Positions 20,693-30,491 of a DNA stretch of 64,000 nucleotides are shown here, piece after piece. The DNA is from Euborellia annulipes. Taxonomy: Eukaryota; Arthropoda; Insecta; Dermaptera; Anisolabididae. The stretch lies in NCBI GenBank assembly GCA_023213315.1, contig JAKCPI010014080.1, forward strand, positions 1 through 64,000. The letters are read 5' to 3'. How positions within the stretch are numbered: position 1 is the stretch's first letter; each line of letters opens with the position of its first letter. A model generated the notes under the pieces. It searched no databases. It had not been told where the DNA came from and saw only the letters and a program-made list of their open reading frames with translations. A program made the position numbers and the translations under genes.

Positions 20693-21768
20693 CTAGTTTC
20701 CTTGCTTATGTTGAATATCAAGTGTTTGTAAATTTTGAATGGCTTGACTGGTAAACTGAGCATTGAGCAACTCTTCGAGCTTTGATTGGCGTTTGAATCA
20801 ATTGGTTTTTTACAGCATGGTCGATGACTTTTGCATAATGCTGTTTAAGAAAATCCACTTGGTACTCAGGTGACCAATCTTGTTGCCAGTTACTGCTGGT
20901 ATTTTGACTTTCGCGTTGAATCACACTTAGAGGCTGACCAAATTTGGTTTGGCTTTGTTGGAATTCATCTTGATGCTGTGAAATCCACTGCATTGCCCGT
21001 ACTGTCGCATCAGCAAGTAGTTGGGTTGTGTCTGGATGTTGATCCAGATAAGTCTTGCGTCCCCATAGTTCAGCACGCATTTTCCAGTCAGCGGTAGACT
21101 TTGCGATGACCAAATAATTTTGCCAAGATGGCGATCTTGTAAAGTGAGCGCATCACTTAAGGTAAAAAATGCATCGACGCTTTTAGCGGATAAAGCAGCA
21201 GCTCCCGCCTGTGGATTGAGATTGATGATTTGAAAATCTTTAAGCTTTAAACCTTTGCTCTGTATCAATTGAGCAAAATTAATTTCCCAAGGACGACCAC
21301 GATGTAAGGCAATCTTTTTTACCTTTGAGGTCCTCAATGGTTTTGATGGGTGAATCCGCTGGAACCACCAAATAAACATTATTACCGACTCCGCCAGGGA
21401 CGACAATTTGTGTTCTAACACCAGTGGCATTGAGTACTACCGCAGGAAGATTGCCATAAAAAGCAAAATCAATTTTATTGTTGATAAAGCTTTCATTGAC
21501 TAAAGGTGGCCACAGCCGCAGTGGTTACAGGTTCCCACTTTAATTCAATATTTTTCTGCTTTAATGCTTTTAGAAAAATGGGGTCCTGTGCAATAAGTTG
21601 TGGTACACCAATAAAGTCCAGACCGCCAGAAGTTCCATTGGCCACAACCGCAATACGAAGCTGTTGTTGACTGGTTTTACTTTGGTTTGGATCTTCGGTT
21701 TTGTGTACGCCACAAGCAACCAATCCTAAAAAGACTAAAACTTAAAAAAGACCAGAAAAAATACGCAT
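20693..21768 (-). CDS. Sulfonate/taurine-type ABC substrate-binding lipoprotein (SsuA-like)
   Basis: About 358 residues in several broken pieces. The N-terminus MRIFSGLF leads, after a frame break, into GLVACGVHKT, a lipobox with Cys, so the mature protein is membrane-anchored. The NMT1/SsuA-type core follows: LRIAVVANGTSGGLDFIG, a DFAFYGNLPAV-like motif and SPIKTIEDLKGKKIALHRG, the hallmark linker of SsuA proteins. It is the first gene of the ssuA-ssuC-ssuC-ssuB-tatABC operon and is preceded by a sigma-54 promoter. It should bind sulfonates or related sulfur compounds in the periplasm. Confidence 0.8.
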
Positions 21769-21802
21769 ATCATCATAAAAATCTAGAAATATAAGGGGAT
21801 AG

Positions 21803-21818
21803 AGCAAGAACCAAGCCA
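21803..21818 (-). promoter_or_regulatory. Sigma-54 promoter of the ssu-tat operon
   Basis: The minus strand reads TGGCTTGGTTCTTGCT: exact GG-N10-GC spacing and a perfect TTGC -12 element. Confidence 0.8.
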
Positions 21819-21891
21819 AAATAATTATTTTATATAAATCAGTTTGTTAAGTTTTTATGATTGGTGTTATTTGAATGGATCAAACAGGTTA

Positions 21892-21939
21892 TGTTGTGAA
21901 ACCGACAGTATTGGATGGATAAGTGTTGAAATTTCAACA
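21892..21939. promoter_or_regulatory. Paired 16-bp inverted repeats; candidate SfnR enhancer
   Basis: TGTTGAAATTTCAACA (21924-21939) is a perfect palindrome. TGTTGTGAAACCGACA (21892-21907) is a one-mismatch copy starting 32 bp away. They lie between divergent sigma-54 promoters at 21803 and 22012. Confidence 0.7.
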
Positions 21940-22011
21940 CCATGTTTAGCTGGGTTTTTATAATATTTAGATAAAACAACAATCTAGATGAATTCAATAT
22001 TGAATAAAAAA

Positions 22012-22027
22012 CGGCATGGTTTCTGCT
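22012..22027 (+). promoter_or_regulatory. Probable sigma-54 promoter for monooxygenase copy 2
   Basis: CGGCATGGTTTCTGCT: correct GG-N10-GC spacing but weaker -24 (CGG) and -12 (CTGC) elements. It lies 57 bp before the start codon. Confidence 0.6.
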
Positions 22028-22083
22028 CATGAGTTGTATCACTCACGATAGCGTGTAAAACCTTTAAATTATTGAGAAGTATT

Positions 22084-23216
22084 ATGTCTGTTGAATTTTT
22101 ATGGAGAATCCCTGTGCATGGGGATGGTCGTCGAGCACATCAGTTACATACACGAGGTGAATGGAACCAGCTGAGCCCAGCAGTACAATCCCCTCAACGT
22201 GTGGCACCTCAACATCAAGATGAATTGTTTGCCTACTATGATTATGTACAACAGGTAGCAAAAGCCGCAGATATCGTGGGTTTTCACGGCGCATTGATTC
22301 CTGCTTTTCCACATACTGAAGAACCGTGGGTGCTGGGCATCGGCATTGGCAAGAGAAACCAAAAGACTCCGATTATTGATTGCGATTCAACCTTGGTTTA
22401 TCCATCCTGCATACGCAAGCCAAATGGCAGCAAGTTTGCAGCGTCTCAGTCAGGGACGGGTTGAATGGAACGTGATCTCGGGTGGCGGTGGGGCACAGCA
22501 ACGCGCCTATGGTGATTTTATTGAACATGACTCGCGCTATGCGCGAACCAATGAATTTTTAGAGTTTGTAAAAGGGTATTCGCATCAGGCACCTTTTGAC
22601 TATGATGGAAAGTTTTTCCATGTTGAACAAGGTGGTTTGAAATATCCAATGAATCAATATGACGTTCCTCGTTTGTGGTTAGCGGGAGCAAGTCCAGCGG
22701 CACTGCAAGTTGCAGGTCGGCATGCCGATATCCACTTAACCTGGGGGGAACCTGTTGAACAGCAGAAAAAGTGATTGAACAGGCGCGATCCTTCCTTGCA
22801 CAAAATACCCCAGACCATAAGGTAAAGTTTGGTATGCGTATTGATATTTTGGCACGCCCCACACAGGAACAAGCGTTTCAAGAACTTAAACAGATGTATG
22901 AAACCATCGCTGTTGATGGCAATGCATTTGAACGTAAAGATACTGAGTCGGTTGGTGCAAAACGTCAGCAGGCCTTAGCACAAGGCAATCGTTTTGAAGA
23001 CTTATTTGTCAGTCCAAATGTTTGGGCTGGTATGTCAAATGTAAGGGTGGGCCAAACTGTATTTTAGTGGGGAGCTATGAACAAGTGGCACAGCGCTTAC
23101 AAGAATATATCGACATTGGTGTTGGGCATTTTATTCTCGCCAGTAACCCACATTTGGAAGAAGCATATCGGGTTGCTGAAGAAGTCTTACCCTTGGTTGG
23201 ATATAAATTAAAATAA
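22084..23216 (+). CDS. LLM-class FMN-dependent monooxygenase (SsuD-like), copy 2
   Basis: About 381 residues, broken near 22335, 22770 and 23045. It begins MSVEFLWRIPVHGDGRRAHQ, and contains WNVISGGGGAQQRAYGDF, the GDFIEHDSRYARTNEFLE segment and the HADIHLTWGEP core, ending with PHLEEAYRVAEEVLPL. The pattern WNxISGG...DRY/SRY...EFLxxVKG is that of SsuD-like alkanesulfonate monooxygenases. It resembles the intact copy at 32.8 kb over most of its length (same landmarks in the same order) and copy 1 less. It is transcribed divergently from the ssu operon under its own sigma-54-like promoter. It probably desulfonates or oxidises what that importer brings in. Confidence 0.8.
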
Positions 23217-23223
23217 TAAGTTT

Positions 23224-23251
23224 AGATCCCTTTGAGTTATCAGAGGGATCT
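23224..23251. terminator. Intrinsic terminator after monooxygenase copy 2
   Basis: Stem AGATCCCT / AGGGATCT, extended inward by CTTTGA / TCAGAG with one mismatch, followed by TTGTTGTTT. Confidence 0.75.
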
Positions 23252-23289
23252 TGTTGTTTCAACAGCATAGAACTGTCTTAAAACCAACA
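23252..23289. promoter_or_regulatory. Paired enhancer-like repeats upstream of tonB
   Basis: TGTTGTTTCAACAGCA (23252-23267, half-sites TGTTG and CAGCA) and TGTCTTAAAACCAACA (23274-23289) start 22 bp apart, about two helical turns. They lie 65-100 bp upstream of the sigma-54 promoter at 23354. Confidence 0.6.
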
Positions 23290-23353
23290 GCTTTGCTGAC
23301 AAAATCGAAGAGTGTTTTTAATTAAATTTATAAAAATTAGTGGCTTATATTGT

Positions 23354-23369
23354 TGGCATGACTTGTGCA
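23354..23369 (+). promoter_or_regulatory. Sigma-54 promoter of the tonB-exbB-exbD operon
   Basis: TGGCATGACTTGTGCA with exact GG-N10-GC spacing; the start codon follows at 23409. Confidence 0.85.
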
Positions 23370-23408
23370 ATTTTCAATACAGTATTTTATTTTTTAGTTT
23401 AAATTGCC

Positions 23409-24237
23409 ATGAGTGAACGAATATTTAATCCCCATCAGCGGGCGTTGCTATTTGGGCAATATGCATCTGCTTCAACTGCAACTGGCATATCAGACCCATT
23501 TACACGACATCATTTGGATGTGAGTCAATCACCTCCAGCAAAATTGAATAAATTGTGGATCGCGATCATTGCGGTTGCTGCAGCACATTTGGGTATTTGG
23601 TATATCGCAAAACAATTACCGACACCAGCTTTGGACATTGCAAAGCCAGAACCCGTGGTGATTGAAATTGTCAAACCAGTGGAACCACCTAAAGTCATTG
23701 AACCTAAAATTCCACCAGTGACGCAAAAACCGCAAAATTCCGCCTGTGGTCGAAAAACCAAAACCGATTGCGAAACCTATCGAACAGCCGAAACCTGTTC
23801 AAAAAACTGTGGAGCAAGCCAAACCGATTGTAAAACCCATTGCACAAGACACAGTTCAAAAAACTGGAGGAACCTGTTGTAAGCAAAAACTGAGCGCTGA
23901 ACCTGCTCCAAAAACAGCAGAACCAGTGAAGCCTACTGATGACAATTTACCTGTGACAGAAGCCAAGGGTTATGCAGGTTATCTAAGCAACCCCGCAGCA
24001 GAGTACCCAGAACAGGCCTTAGAACGTGGTTGGGAAGGCTCGGTGATTTTAAGGGTCAAAGTATTGCCAAACGGTAGCCCAGATAGCGTAACAGTCAAAC
24101 AAAGTAGCGGCAAAAAACTTTTAGACAGCGCGGCTGTAAGAACAGTAAAGCAATGGAAATTTTCACCGGCCTTAAAAGGTAAAACACCTGTCGAAGGTTG
24201 GGTTGATGTTCCAATTCATTATCAATTACCGAAATAA
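23409..24237 (+). CDS. tonB: TonB energy-transducing protein
   Basis: About 276 residues with two breaks (near 23740 and 23870). A cytoplasmic N-terminus is followed by one membrane anchor (IAIIAVAAAHLGIWYIA, ~residues 50-68) and a long Pro/Lys/Glu-rich periplasm-spanning linker. The globular TonB C-terminal domain follows, with YPEQALERGWEGSVILRVKV and SGKKLLDSAAVRTVKQWKF. It transmits proton-motive energy from ExbBD to outer-membrane receptors. exbB and exbD follow immediately, and the operon has its own sigma-54 promoter, so it is dedicated to the sulfur-regulated receptors rather than, or in addition to, iron receptors. Confidence 0.9.
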
Positions 24238-24264
24238 ACTATTTTAAATTAAGAGGATATCTAC

Positions 24265-25006
24265 ATGACAGACATAAATTCATTGATCCATGACGGCACA
24301 ATCTGGTTATTGGTTGCTTTCTCCATCGTCACATGGGTGTTGATCGTGGTTAAAGTGGTACAGACACAGAAAGCCAGCAAGCAAAGTAAGGTCTTTGTCG
24401 AAGCCTTTTTGGAAAGCCAAAAATTTGCCTGAGGCAGTGACTCAATCACAACAAGGTGAAGGCCCTACAGCCCGTGTTGCAAATGCCGGTTTTCAAACCT
24501 TGATTGAGGCAGATGAAAAGACTCATCAAGATTTGCAAAACAGTTGGAGTCGTCAGGATCTATTAGAGCGTCATTTACGCAAGCAAATTTTAACTGAACG
24601 TCGTCAATTGGAAAAAGGTTCTGCATTATTGGCTTCGATTGGCAATAACGCACCGTTCATTGGACTATTTGGAACAGTGTTTGGGATTATTCATGCTTTA
24701 CAGGCCATTGCACATTCAGGTAATGCAAGTATGGATGTGGTTGCAGGGCCAATTGGTGAGGCCTTGATTGCTACAGGTATTGGTATTGCTGTGGCGGTAC
24801 CCGCTGTGTTGGCTTATAACTATTTCATACGTAAAGTTAAAACCATCGGTGCAGACCTCGATGATTTTGCTACTGATTTTGTCAGTTTAAATCAAAAAGC
24901 GGGCTTTCAGTTACCTGTCACTAAGCCAAAAAATACCACTGGAAATACTGTAGTCAATCATGATGCATCCAGTAAAGAAGTCAAAGAAAAAGGAGTGTTT
25001 GCATAA
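24265..25006 (+). CDS. exbB: ExbB proton-channel subunit (MotA/TolQ/ExbB family)
   Basis: About 247 residues with one break near 24420. The start ATG at 24265 follows AAGAGGA. The first helix is WLLVAFSIVTWVLIVVKV. The conserved two-helix core has SIGNNAPFIGLFGTVFGIIHAL and ALIATGIGIAVAVPAVLAYN, both hallmarks of ExbB. Its stop overlaps the exbD start (TAATG). It forms the inner-membrane motor with ExbD that powers TonB. Confidence 0.9.
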
Positions 25007-25410
25007 TGGCCGTTTCAACCTCCCAAGAAGATGATGTGGTGAGTGAAATTAACATTACGCCATTGGTTGATGTGATGCTGGTTTTACTCATCGTGTTTAT
25101 CGTTACAGCACCCCTATTAACCAATACCGTGAAAGTAAATTTACCCAAGGCTGCACCGACGCAGTCAACGGATCAGAATAAAGCGGTTGTCATTAGTGTT
25201 AATCCGCAAGGAGAAATCTTCCTTGACAAGGATAAAGTATCTTTGGCAAGTTTTGAAAAAGAGATTCAGTCACGTAAAAACAGTAACCCTAAATTGGCTT
25301 TGAATTTAAATGCCGATGAGACCATTCCTTATGGAACAGTTGCAAAATTACTTGCCAGTATTGAGCGAGTAGGGGTAGAAAAATTATCTGTGATTACCGT
25401 ACCCAAGTAG
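25006..25410 (+). CDS. exbD: ExbD subunit of the TonB motor
   Basis: Intact, 134 residues. A short cytoplasmic N-terminus (EINITPLVDVMLVLLIVF) carries the conserved membrane Asp in PLVDVMLVLL, which takes part in proton conduction. A periplasmic domain ending ASIERVGVEKLSVIT follows. It is last in the operon and is followed by a terminator. Confidence 0.92.
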   Translation: MAVSTSQEDDVVSEINITPLVDVMLVLLIVFIVTAPLLTNTVKVNLPKAAPTQSTDQNKAVVISVNPQGEIFLDKDKVSLASFEKEIQSRKNSNPKLALNLNADETIPYGTVAKLLASIERVGVEKLSVITVPK

Positions 25411-25431
25411 TCTTTGGATGCTGAATGAAAT

Positions 25432-25455
25432 AGCTGCTACGGCAGCTTTTTTTTA
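25432..25455 (+). terminator. Intrinsic terminator after exbD
   Basis: AGCTGC-TACG-GCAGCT hairpin followed directly by eight T. Confidence 0.85.
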
Positions 25456-25638
25456 GTGCCTAAAAATATGAGTAGTTAAAATAAAAACAGCGTTCAAATT
25501 TTATTGCTTTGTATAAGCATGATTTATATAAGCCTGATTTTTATAAACTGAATGTGTCTAAAATGAATGTGTTATTCACGATTTTGATCAGCAACATTAA
25601 GGTCGTTGTGTTGGGCAGCAATAGACGGGATGTACCAT

Positions 25639-25725
25639 CAGAGCCCCATATAGGATTGACTTTTCGTCCTTGAAAAGTCAGAAGATCGCTGACTACAGTA
25701 GCCGCTTGATGGCGTTAAGGCTCTG
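25639..25725. other. Structured intergenic element, possibly an RNA
   Basis: Outer arms CAGAGCC (25639-25645) and GGCTCTG (25719-25725) enclose a perfect hairpin GACTTTTC-N6-GAAAAGTC (about 25658-25679) and a smaller GCC..GGC stem (25701-25713). This resembles a multi-arm fold about 87 nt long. No coding frame covers it. It is not recognised as a tRNA or a known riboswitch. It could also be the 3' processing region of the minus-strand gene to its right. Confidence 0.4.
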
Positions 25726-25736
25726 TAAATTTTATT

Positions 25737-27327
25737 TTAGGCTTGATTGTTCCATAATTTCTCAAAACGCCACGTTGGGAAAATAGTGTGTTCTGCACGC
25801 TAATCCTCCAATCTGTTTCGATGCAGCATCTATGCTATGGCTAAAACCCCAAATCAGCATTCCACCGCGTTCATGTTGAATTTTTTGTGCCTGAGCCAAA
25901 TACACTTTACGCTTGGCTAAATCGGGTTCAGCCAGTGCTTTATAAAACAGTTCACTATATTCTGGGTCTTTAAAGTTGACACGATTGGTTGTTGAAATTG
26001 GCGCATCATTCACTACAGCAGTGGATAAATACGGTGTACCCACGTTGGTTGCATTACTGGAGAATTGCCATTTACTCCGATCAGGTCCATTAAAGGTGGC
26101 TAAATCAACTTGTTTGACCCGAATACTGACATTGGCTTTCTTTGCTTGTTCTGCAAATATCAGGGCAGGTTGGGCGTTGCCAACGGGGGTAATCAGTTCA
26201 ACGCTTAAGCCATCTTTAAAGCCCGCTTGAGCCAATAAATTCTTGGCTTCCGTAATGTCTTGTTGACGTTGTGGCAAATTTAGAAATGCTGGATCCTGTG
26301 GAGAATATAGATCATTGGCGATGCGTCCCTGACCGTTTAAACCCCGTTGTATCAGCTCTTGACGATCGGCGATTAAACGAAATGCTTGGCGGACTTTGGG
26401 ATCATTAAATGGTGCCTGTTGAGTATTAAAGTCAAAACTATTGTGGGTATTGGTTTGAGAACGAACCGTTTGAATATGTTTTGCTTGCTCTAAAATTTTA
26501 ATGTATTCAGGTGAAATCGCATTTGCAAGATCAATTTGTCCTGCCAATAATGCATTTAGTCGAGAAACTTGATCTTTAAAGTCAATGACTTCAAAACGAT
26601 CTGCATAAGGCCGATCTGCTTTAAAATAGTTTTCAAACCGAGTAAAGACAGAACGTTGACCGGGGATAAATTCTTTGACTTTATAAGGACCTGCGCCCAC
26701 AGGGTTATGAATGGGATCAAAATCAGTGGGGACAATACCGCCAAAATTGACCCAAGTTTCAGGTAGCGCTACAAAGCCAGCAATTGAACTAATAAAAGGA
26801 ATGCGTACTGTATATTGATCTAATTTTTGGATACGATCACGATCAATCCATTGCACAAGATTCCGAAAAGGTGAGGCAAGCTTTGGATCTGTTAAACGTT
26901 GCAATGAAAAAATGACATCATCTGCGCTGACGGTTTTACCATGATGAAACTCTAAACCTTTACGCAATCGTATGGTCCATTCGCTGGCATTATGATTAGG
27001 TTCTGCAAATTCAGCCAAAGCAAGACGAGGAAGCATGTTTTCGTCCCATTCCCAGAGCTTATTATAAATCGCAAAGCCACGGGTAATCCCACTTCCTGAT
27101 GCTGAAAGGTGAGGGTCAAGGCTACCTGATTGTTGTCCACCAATCAGCCCTAATCGAATTGTTCCACCATGCTTAGGGGTACTGGGAAGTGAACTTTGGG
27201 ATTCAGTGCTAGATTGTGGAGATTGTCCACAAGCAGATAAACCACTGATTAAAGAAACGCCACCGAGCGCAGTTAGACTTTGGGTTAAAAATTTTCGACG
27301 TGAGAGTAACAAGGTTTCATGTGTCAT
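25737..27327 (-). CDS. Peptide/nickel-type ABC substrate-binding lipoprotein with twin-arginine signal
   Basis: About 530 residues (SBP family 5). The N-terminus has SRRKFLTQSLTALGG, a twin-arginine motif, then a hydrophobic stretch and a lipobox LSAC (Cys ~33), so it is a Tat-exported lipoprotein. The core shows LGLIGGQQSGSLDPHLSASG and the family motif WTIRLRKGLEFHHGKTVSADDV. A break near 25785 hides the last ~15 codons; the true stop is at 25737. It probably delivers substrate to the peptide-type permease/ATPase whose remnants lie at 1.6-3.6 kb. It has a sigma-54 promoter and is divergent from TonB receptor 2. The tatABC genes in this cluster could be its export route (inference). Confidence 0.85.
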
Positions 27328-27362
27328 TAAAAATACTCAGTTAGAACGTATCCAGAGGAGAT

Positions 27363-27378
27363 TGCACAATGAATGCCA
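27363..27378 (-). promoter_or_regulatory. Sigma-54 promoter for the Tat-signal binding protein
   Basis: The minus strand reads TGGCATTCATTGTGCA with exact spacing, 36 bp upstream of the start. Confidence 0.85.
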
Positions 27379-27439
27379 ATTTTTTTTTTATATTTTTCTA
27401 ATATTTATCAATTAATTATAAGCGTTGTGTTTTTGTCAC

Positions 27440-27476
27440 TGTTGCTTTTTCAGCATTTCTGTTGAAAAAATAAACA
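27440..27476. promoter_or_regulatory. Enhancer-like repeats between binding protein and receptor 2
   Basis: TGTTGCTTTTTCAGCA (27440-27455) fits TGTTG-N6-CARCA. TGTTGAAAAAATAAACA (27460-27476) would fit if one A of the A-run is an overcall. They lie between divergent sigma-54 promoters at 27363 and 27561. Confidence 0.55.
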
Positions 27477-27560
27477 TGCATAAAAGTTGTATATCAATGA
27501 AGGCTATTTAAAAGTAATAAAAATCAATGTTTTATATTTGAGTTTTGCCTATTTAAAGAT

Positions 27561-27576
27561 TGGCATAGGCTTTGCG
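27561..27576 (+). promoter_or_regulatory. Sigma-54 promoter for TonB-dependent receptor 2
   Basis: TGGCATAGGCTTTGCG with exact GG-N10-GC spacing; the start codon follows at 27611. Confidence 0.85.
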
Positions 27577-27610
27577 TAACGCAGTGTAAATTTATTTTAC
27601 TGAGTGTGAT

Positions 27611-30226
27611 ATGAAACAGAACTTTCAATTAAAGCCACTGGTGATTGCGCTAGGGCTATTTGGGGCAATCTTTCCATGCGCTATTTTTGCTGAAGAAACC
27701 TCAGAGCAAGCCAAGGATTCTGATGGTGATGTAATTACCTTAGCCGATGTTGTGGTGACAGGAGCAAATAAAAAAGCCACCATTCTCCCCAAGCGTAAAG
27801 TCACTTCGATTTATGGGACGGATAGTTCTGTATTAGATACCCCACGTGTCGTTTCACAAGTATCAGAACAACAGTTTCGTGAAGATGTTATTCGTAGTGC
27901 AGATGATTTGGTTAAGTATGCTCCAAGTATCACCAGAGGAGGTGGGCAAAATGCCAATTTCGCGCCACAGATACGAGGGCAAAACTCCGAAGTTTTTCAA
28001 GATAGCCAACGAATATACAGTACCCGACATCCGACCAATTTAAATGCCTATGAAGCTGCTGATATTGTTGCAGGACCAACAGGGGTAATTTTTGCACCGA
28101 CGTCAGGTTCAGGGGGATATATTAATTATCTCACCAAAAAACCGAATTTTAATAAAGCAGAAACCACGATTTCGGGATCAGTGGGTTCAATTTATGCAGG
28201 GCAAGGTGCGGAGCCTAATTTCTCAGTCAGTATTGATCATACTGCACCTATTTCTAAAGAATTGGCATTTCGTGTCAGTGCAACAGCACAACGAACAGAT
28301 GACTATTATGACAATGTAAAAAATAATTTTAATGCATTTTATGGTGCTTTGGCTTGGCGTCCAGATGACAGTCTACGGGTTGACTGGAATATCAGTTATG
28401 ACGATTATTCAGATTTTAATGTGACGCATGGTTGGAACAGAGCGACACAACAATCCGTTGATCAAGGGCTTTACTATAAAGGCAGAGCGACCCCGATTAT
28501 TCAAAACGGTTCAAACTTTTGGTCTCCAGTCTTTGAGTCTGGTGCAGCTCACTCTAAAGTGATTGGTTGGCAAACTCGGCAGAAGAATGACAAAAATCAA
28601 TATATTGCTGTAGGTCCAGTACAGACTTCTCCTTTGCCAAGTTCTACTGCTGATCAAGCGGGTACAATTCGAGGCTGGGTCTATGATCCATCAATCGCAG
28701 GCAATGGCTTAGTCAAATTAGATGATGATGTTTCTGGTCGGAGCGAAGATAAAAACAGTGCAAAGCGCTTTAGTACACAATTTAAACTGGTCAAAGATAT
28801 CAATGAAAATTGGTCTGTGGCCAATAGTACGCTATATCAAAAGAGTCGTGATTTGGGTGATTCTGTTGGGAGTTTCTTTACCGATTTGGACCATGAATTA
28901 TTGGACAACCGCTTAGAGTTTTTAGGCGATCATGACGTTGAGCTATTGGGTGTCAAAATCAACAATAAAAGCAGTACAGGTGGCGCTTATCGGCATGAGA
29001 AATTTACCTCTCTCGCAGCAAACAATAGTTTTAATATCAATCCTTATGATTTAACCAATGATCCATCACAGAAAAACCCGGGGATTTATTGGGGTTGGTC
29101 AATCATGTCGGTTCGACTGGAAGCTGGATTGGGCAGGCTGGTGTTCCACAGTATTCGCAGTATTTTGGCTATTTAAATCTACCTCGAATGTACCCTGTGG
29201 GTCATGGCTTATATGCTGAAAAAGGCGGTTTTCCTCCCAATGGAGGTGGTGCAGTTTATACAGGAACAGGCTTTTTGGGACACTTACAGCGTATTTACAC
29301 AGCAAAATTTTACCTTTAATGATGTTTTTGGGATTAATCTGGGAATTAACCACAGTTCTATAAAAGCAAAATTAGAGAATCCACTGGTTTTAGTCCCTAC
29401 AGATGTCCGCTCAGATTCCAATAAATATAGTTTGCTCAGCTATCAAGCCAGTACCTTTATTAAACCTACTGAAAAAAGTACCCTATATTTTACTTATGAT
29501 AAAAGTACAGCTTTGAATACGGGTGTATTTGGTCCATTTTTAATTTGGGGGCGCTGGAAATCAGCTAAATCCTTTGGCTTTTGACAGCCAAAGTGAATTA
29601 AAAGAAGTGGGAGTGAAATACGAGCCGATCACTGATCAACTTCTGTTAACGCTCAGTGGTTTTGAACAGAAGCGCGATTTATCACCTGATACCAATGGCA
29701 ATATGGCGCGTTTTGAAATCAAAGGCCTTGAATCATCATTACGTTGGCAGCTACAAAAAAATATCGCGATCGGGGCAAACTTAACCTATCTCAATGCTGA
29801 ATATTCTTCCATTATTCCGGCTGGTTTTTCACCTTTTGGTTTCCATGCAGACAATGCGACGGTATGGGGCGATAGCAATGCTTTAAACCAACGCAAAGCT
29901 GGACGTTATGATGCAGCAGGCATTCCTAAAATATTCTGCAAGTGCTTATGTGGACTATCAGCACCAGTCAGGTTTTGGGCTAAACTTATCGGGCTGGTGG
30001 ACAAGCTAACTGGTATACCAATCTAAGTCAGACCGTAAAGGTACCCAATAATTATAATTTAGATTTGGGACTTTATTATCGTCAACCGCAGTGGACAGTG
30101 GGCTTAAATATTCTTAATTTGACCAATGAGCGTAATTTCGTAAATGGTTTAGCTGGTGCAAATAGCGAGTTTTTACAGCCAATGCGTCCATTGACGGTAC
30201 AAGGACAATTTAGCTATAAATTCTAA
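27611..30226 (+). CDS. TonB-dependent outer-membrane receptor 2
   Basis: About 870 residues with breaks near 29105, 29290, 29555 and 29930. The signal peptide ends FPCAIFAEE. The TonB box region is ITLADVVVTGA, and the plug includes SADDLVKYAPSITRGGGQN and VAGPTGVIFAPTSGSGGYIN. The barrel ends PLTVQGQFSYKF with the terminal Phe needed for assembly. The plug resembles ferri-siderophore receptor plugs, but the sigma-54 promoter, enhancer-like repeats and the divergent organosulfur/peptide binding protein argue for a sulfur-compound ligand. Probable partner: the tonB-exbBD operon just upstream. Confidence 0.85.
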
Positions 30227-30258
30227 ATTAAATAGATTTTTAATTTTTGATTAGCATT

Positions 30259-30283
30259 AGCCATACTTTTGTATGGCTTTGTT
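30259..30283 (+). terminator. Intrinsic terminator after receptor 2
   Basis: AGCCATAC-TTTT-GTATGGCT hairpin followed by TTGTT. Confidence 0.75.
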
Positions 30284-30330
30284 ATAAATTTATTCTTAGT
30301 AGATATCATTAAAAATAAAAAACAGCAAAA

Positions 30331-30378
30331 TGTTGAAATAACAACAATACGACAATTAAAAATGTCTATCTATCAGCA
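30331..30378. promoter_or_regulatory. Paired enhancer-like repeats upstream of receptor 3
   Basis: TGTTGAAATAACAACA (30331-30346) and TGTCTATCTATCAGCA (30363-30378) start exactly 32 bp apart, the same spacing as at 21.9 kb. They lie 60-110 bp upstream of the sigma-54 promoter. Confidence 0.65.
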
Positions 30379-30440
30379 AAAATAAATATTTTTTTATGAT
30401 TTTTTATATAACACTATTGAAAATATTTAAATAAATAGAA

Positions 30441-30456
30441 TGGCACAAAAGTTGCC
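30441..30456 (+). promoter_or_regulatory. Sigma-54 promoter of the receptor 3-monooxygenase operon
   Basis: TGGCACAAAAGTTGCC is a perfect match to TGGCAC-N5-TTGC. The start codon follows at 30492. Confidence 0.92.
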
Positions 30457-30491
30457 AATAACAAGAATAGATTTATTTAAATGGAGTCACC

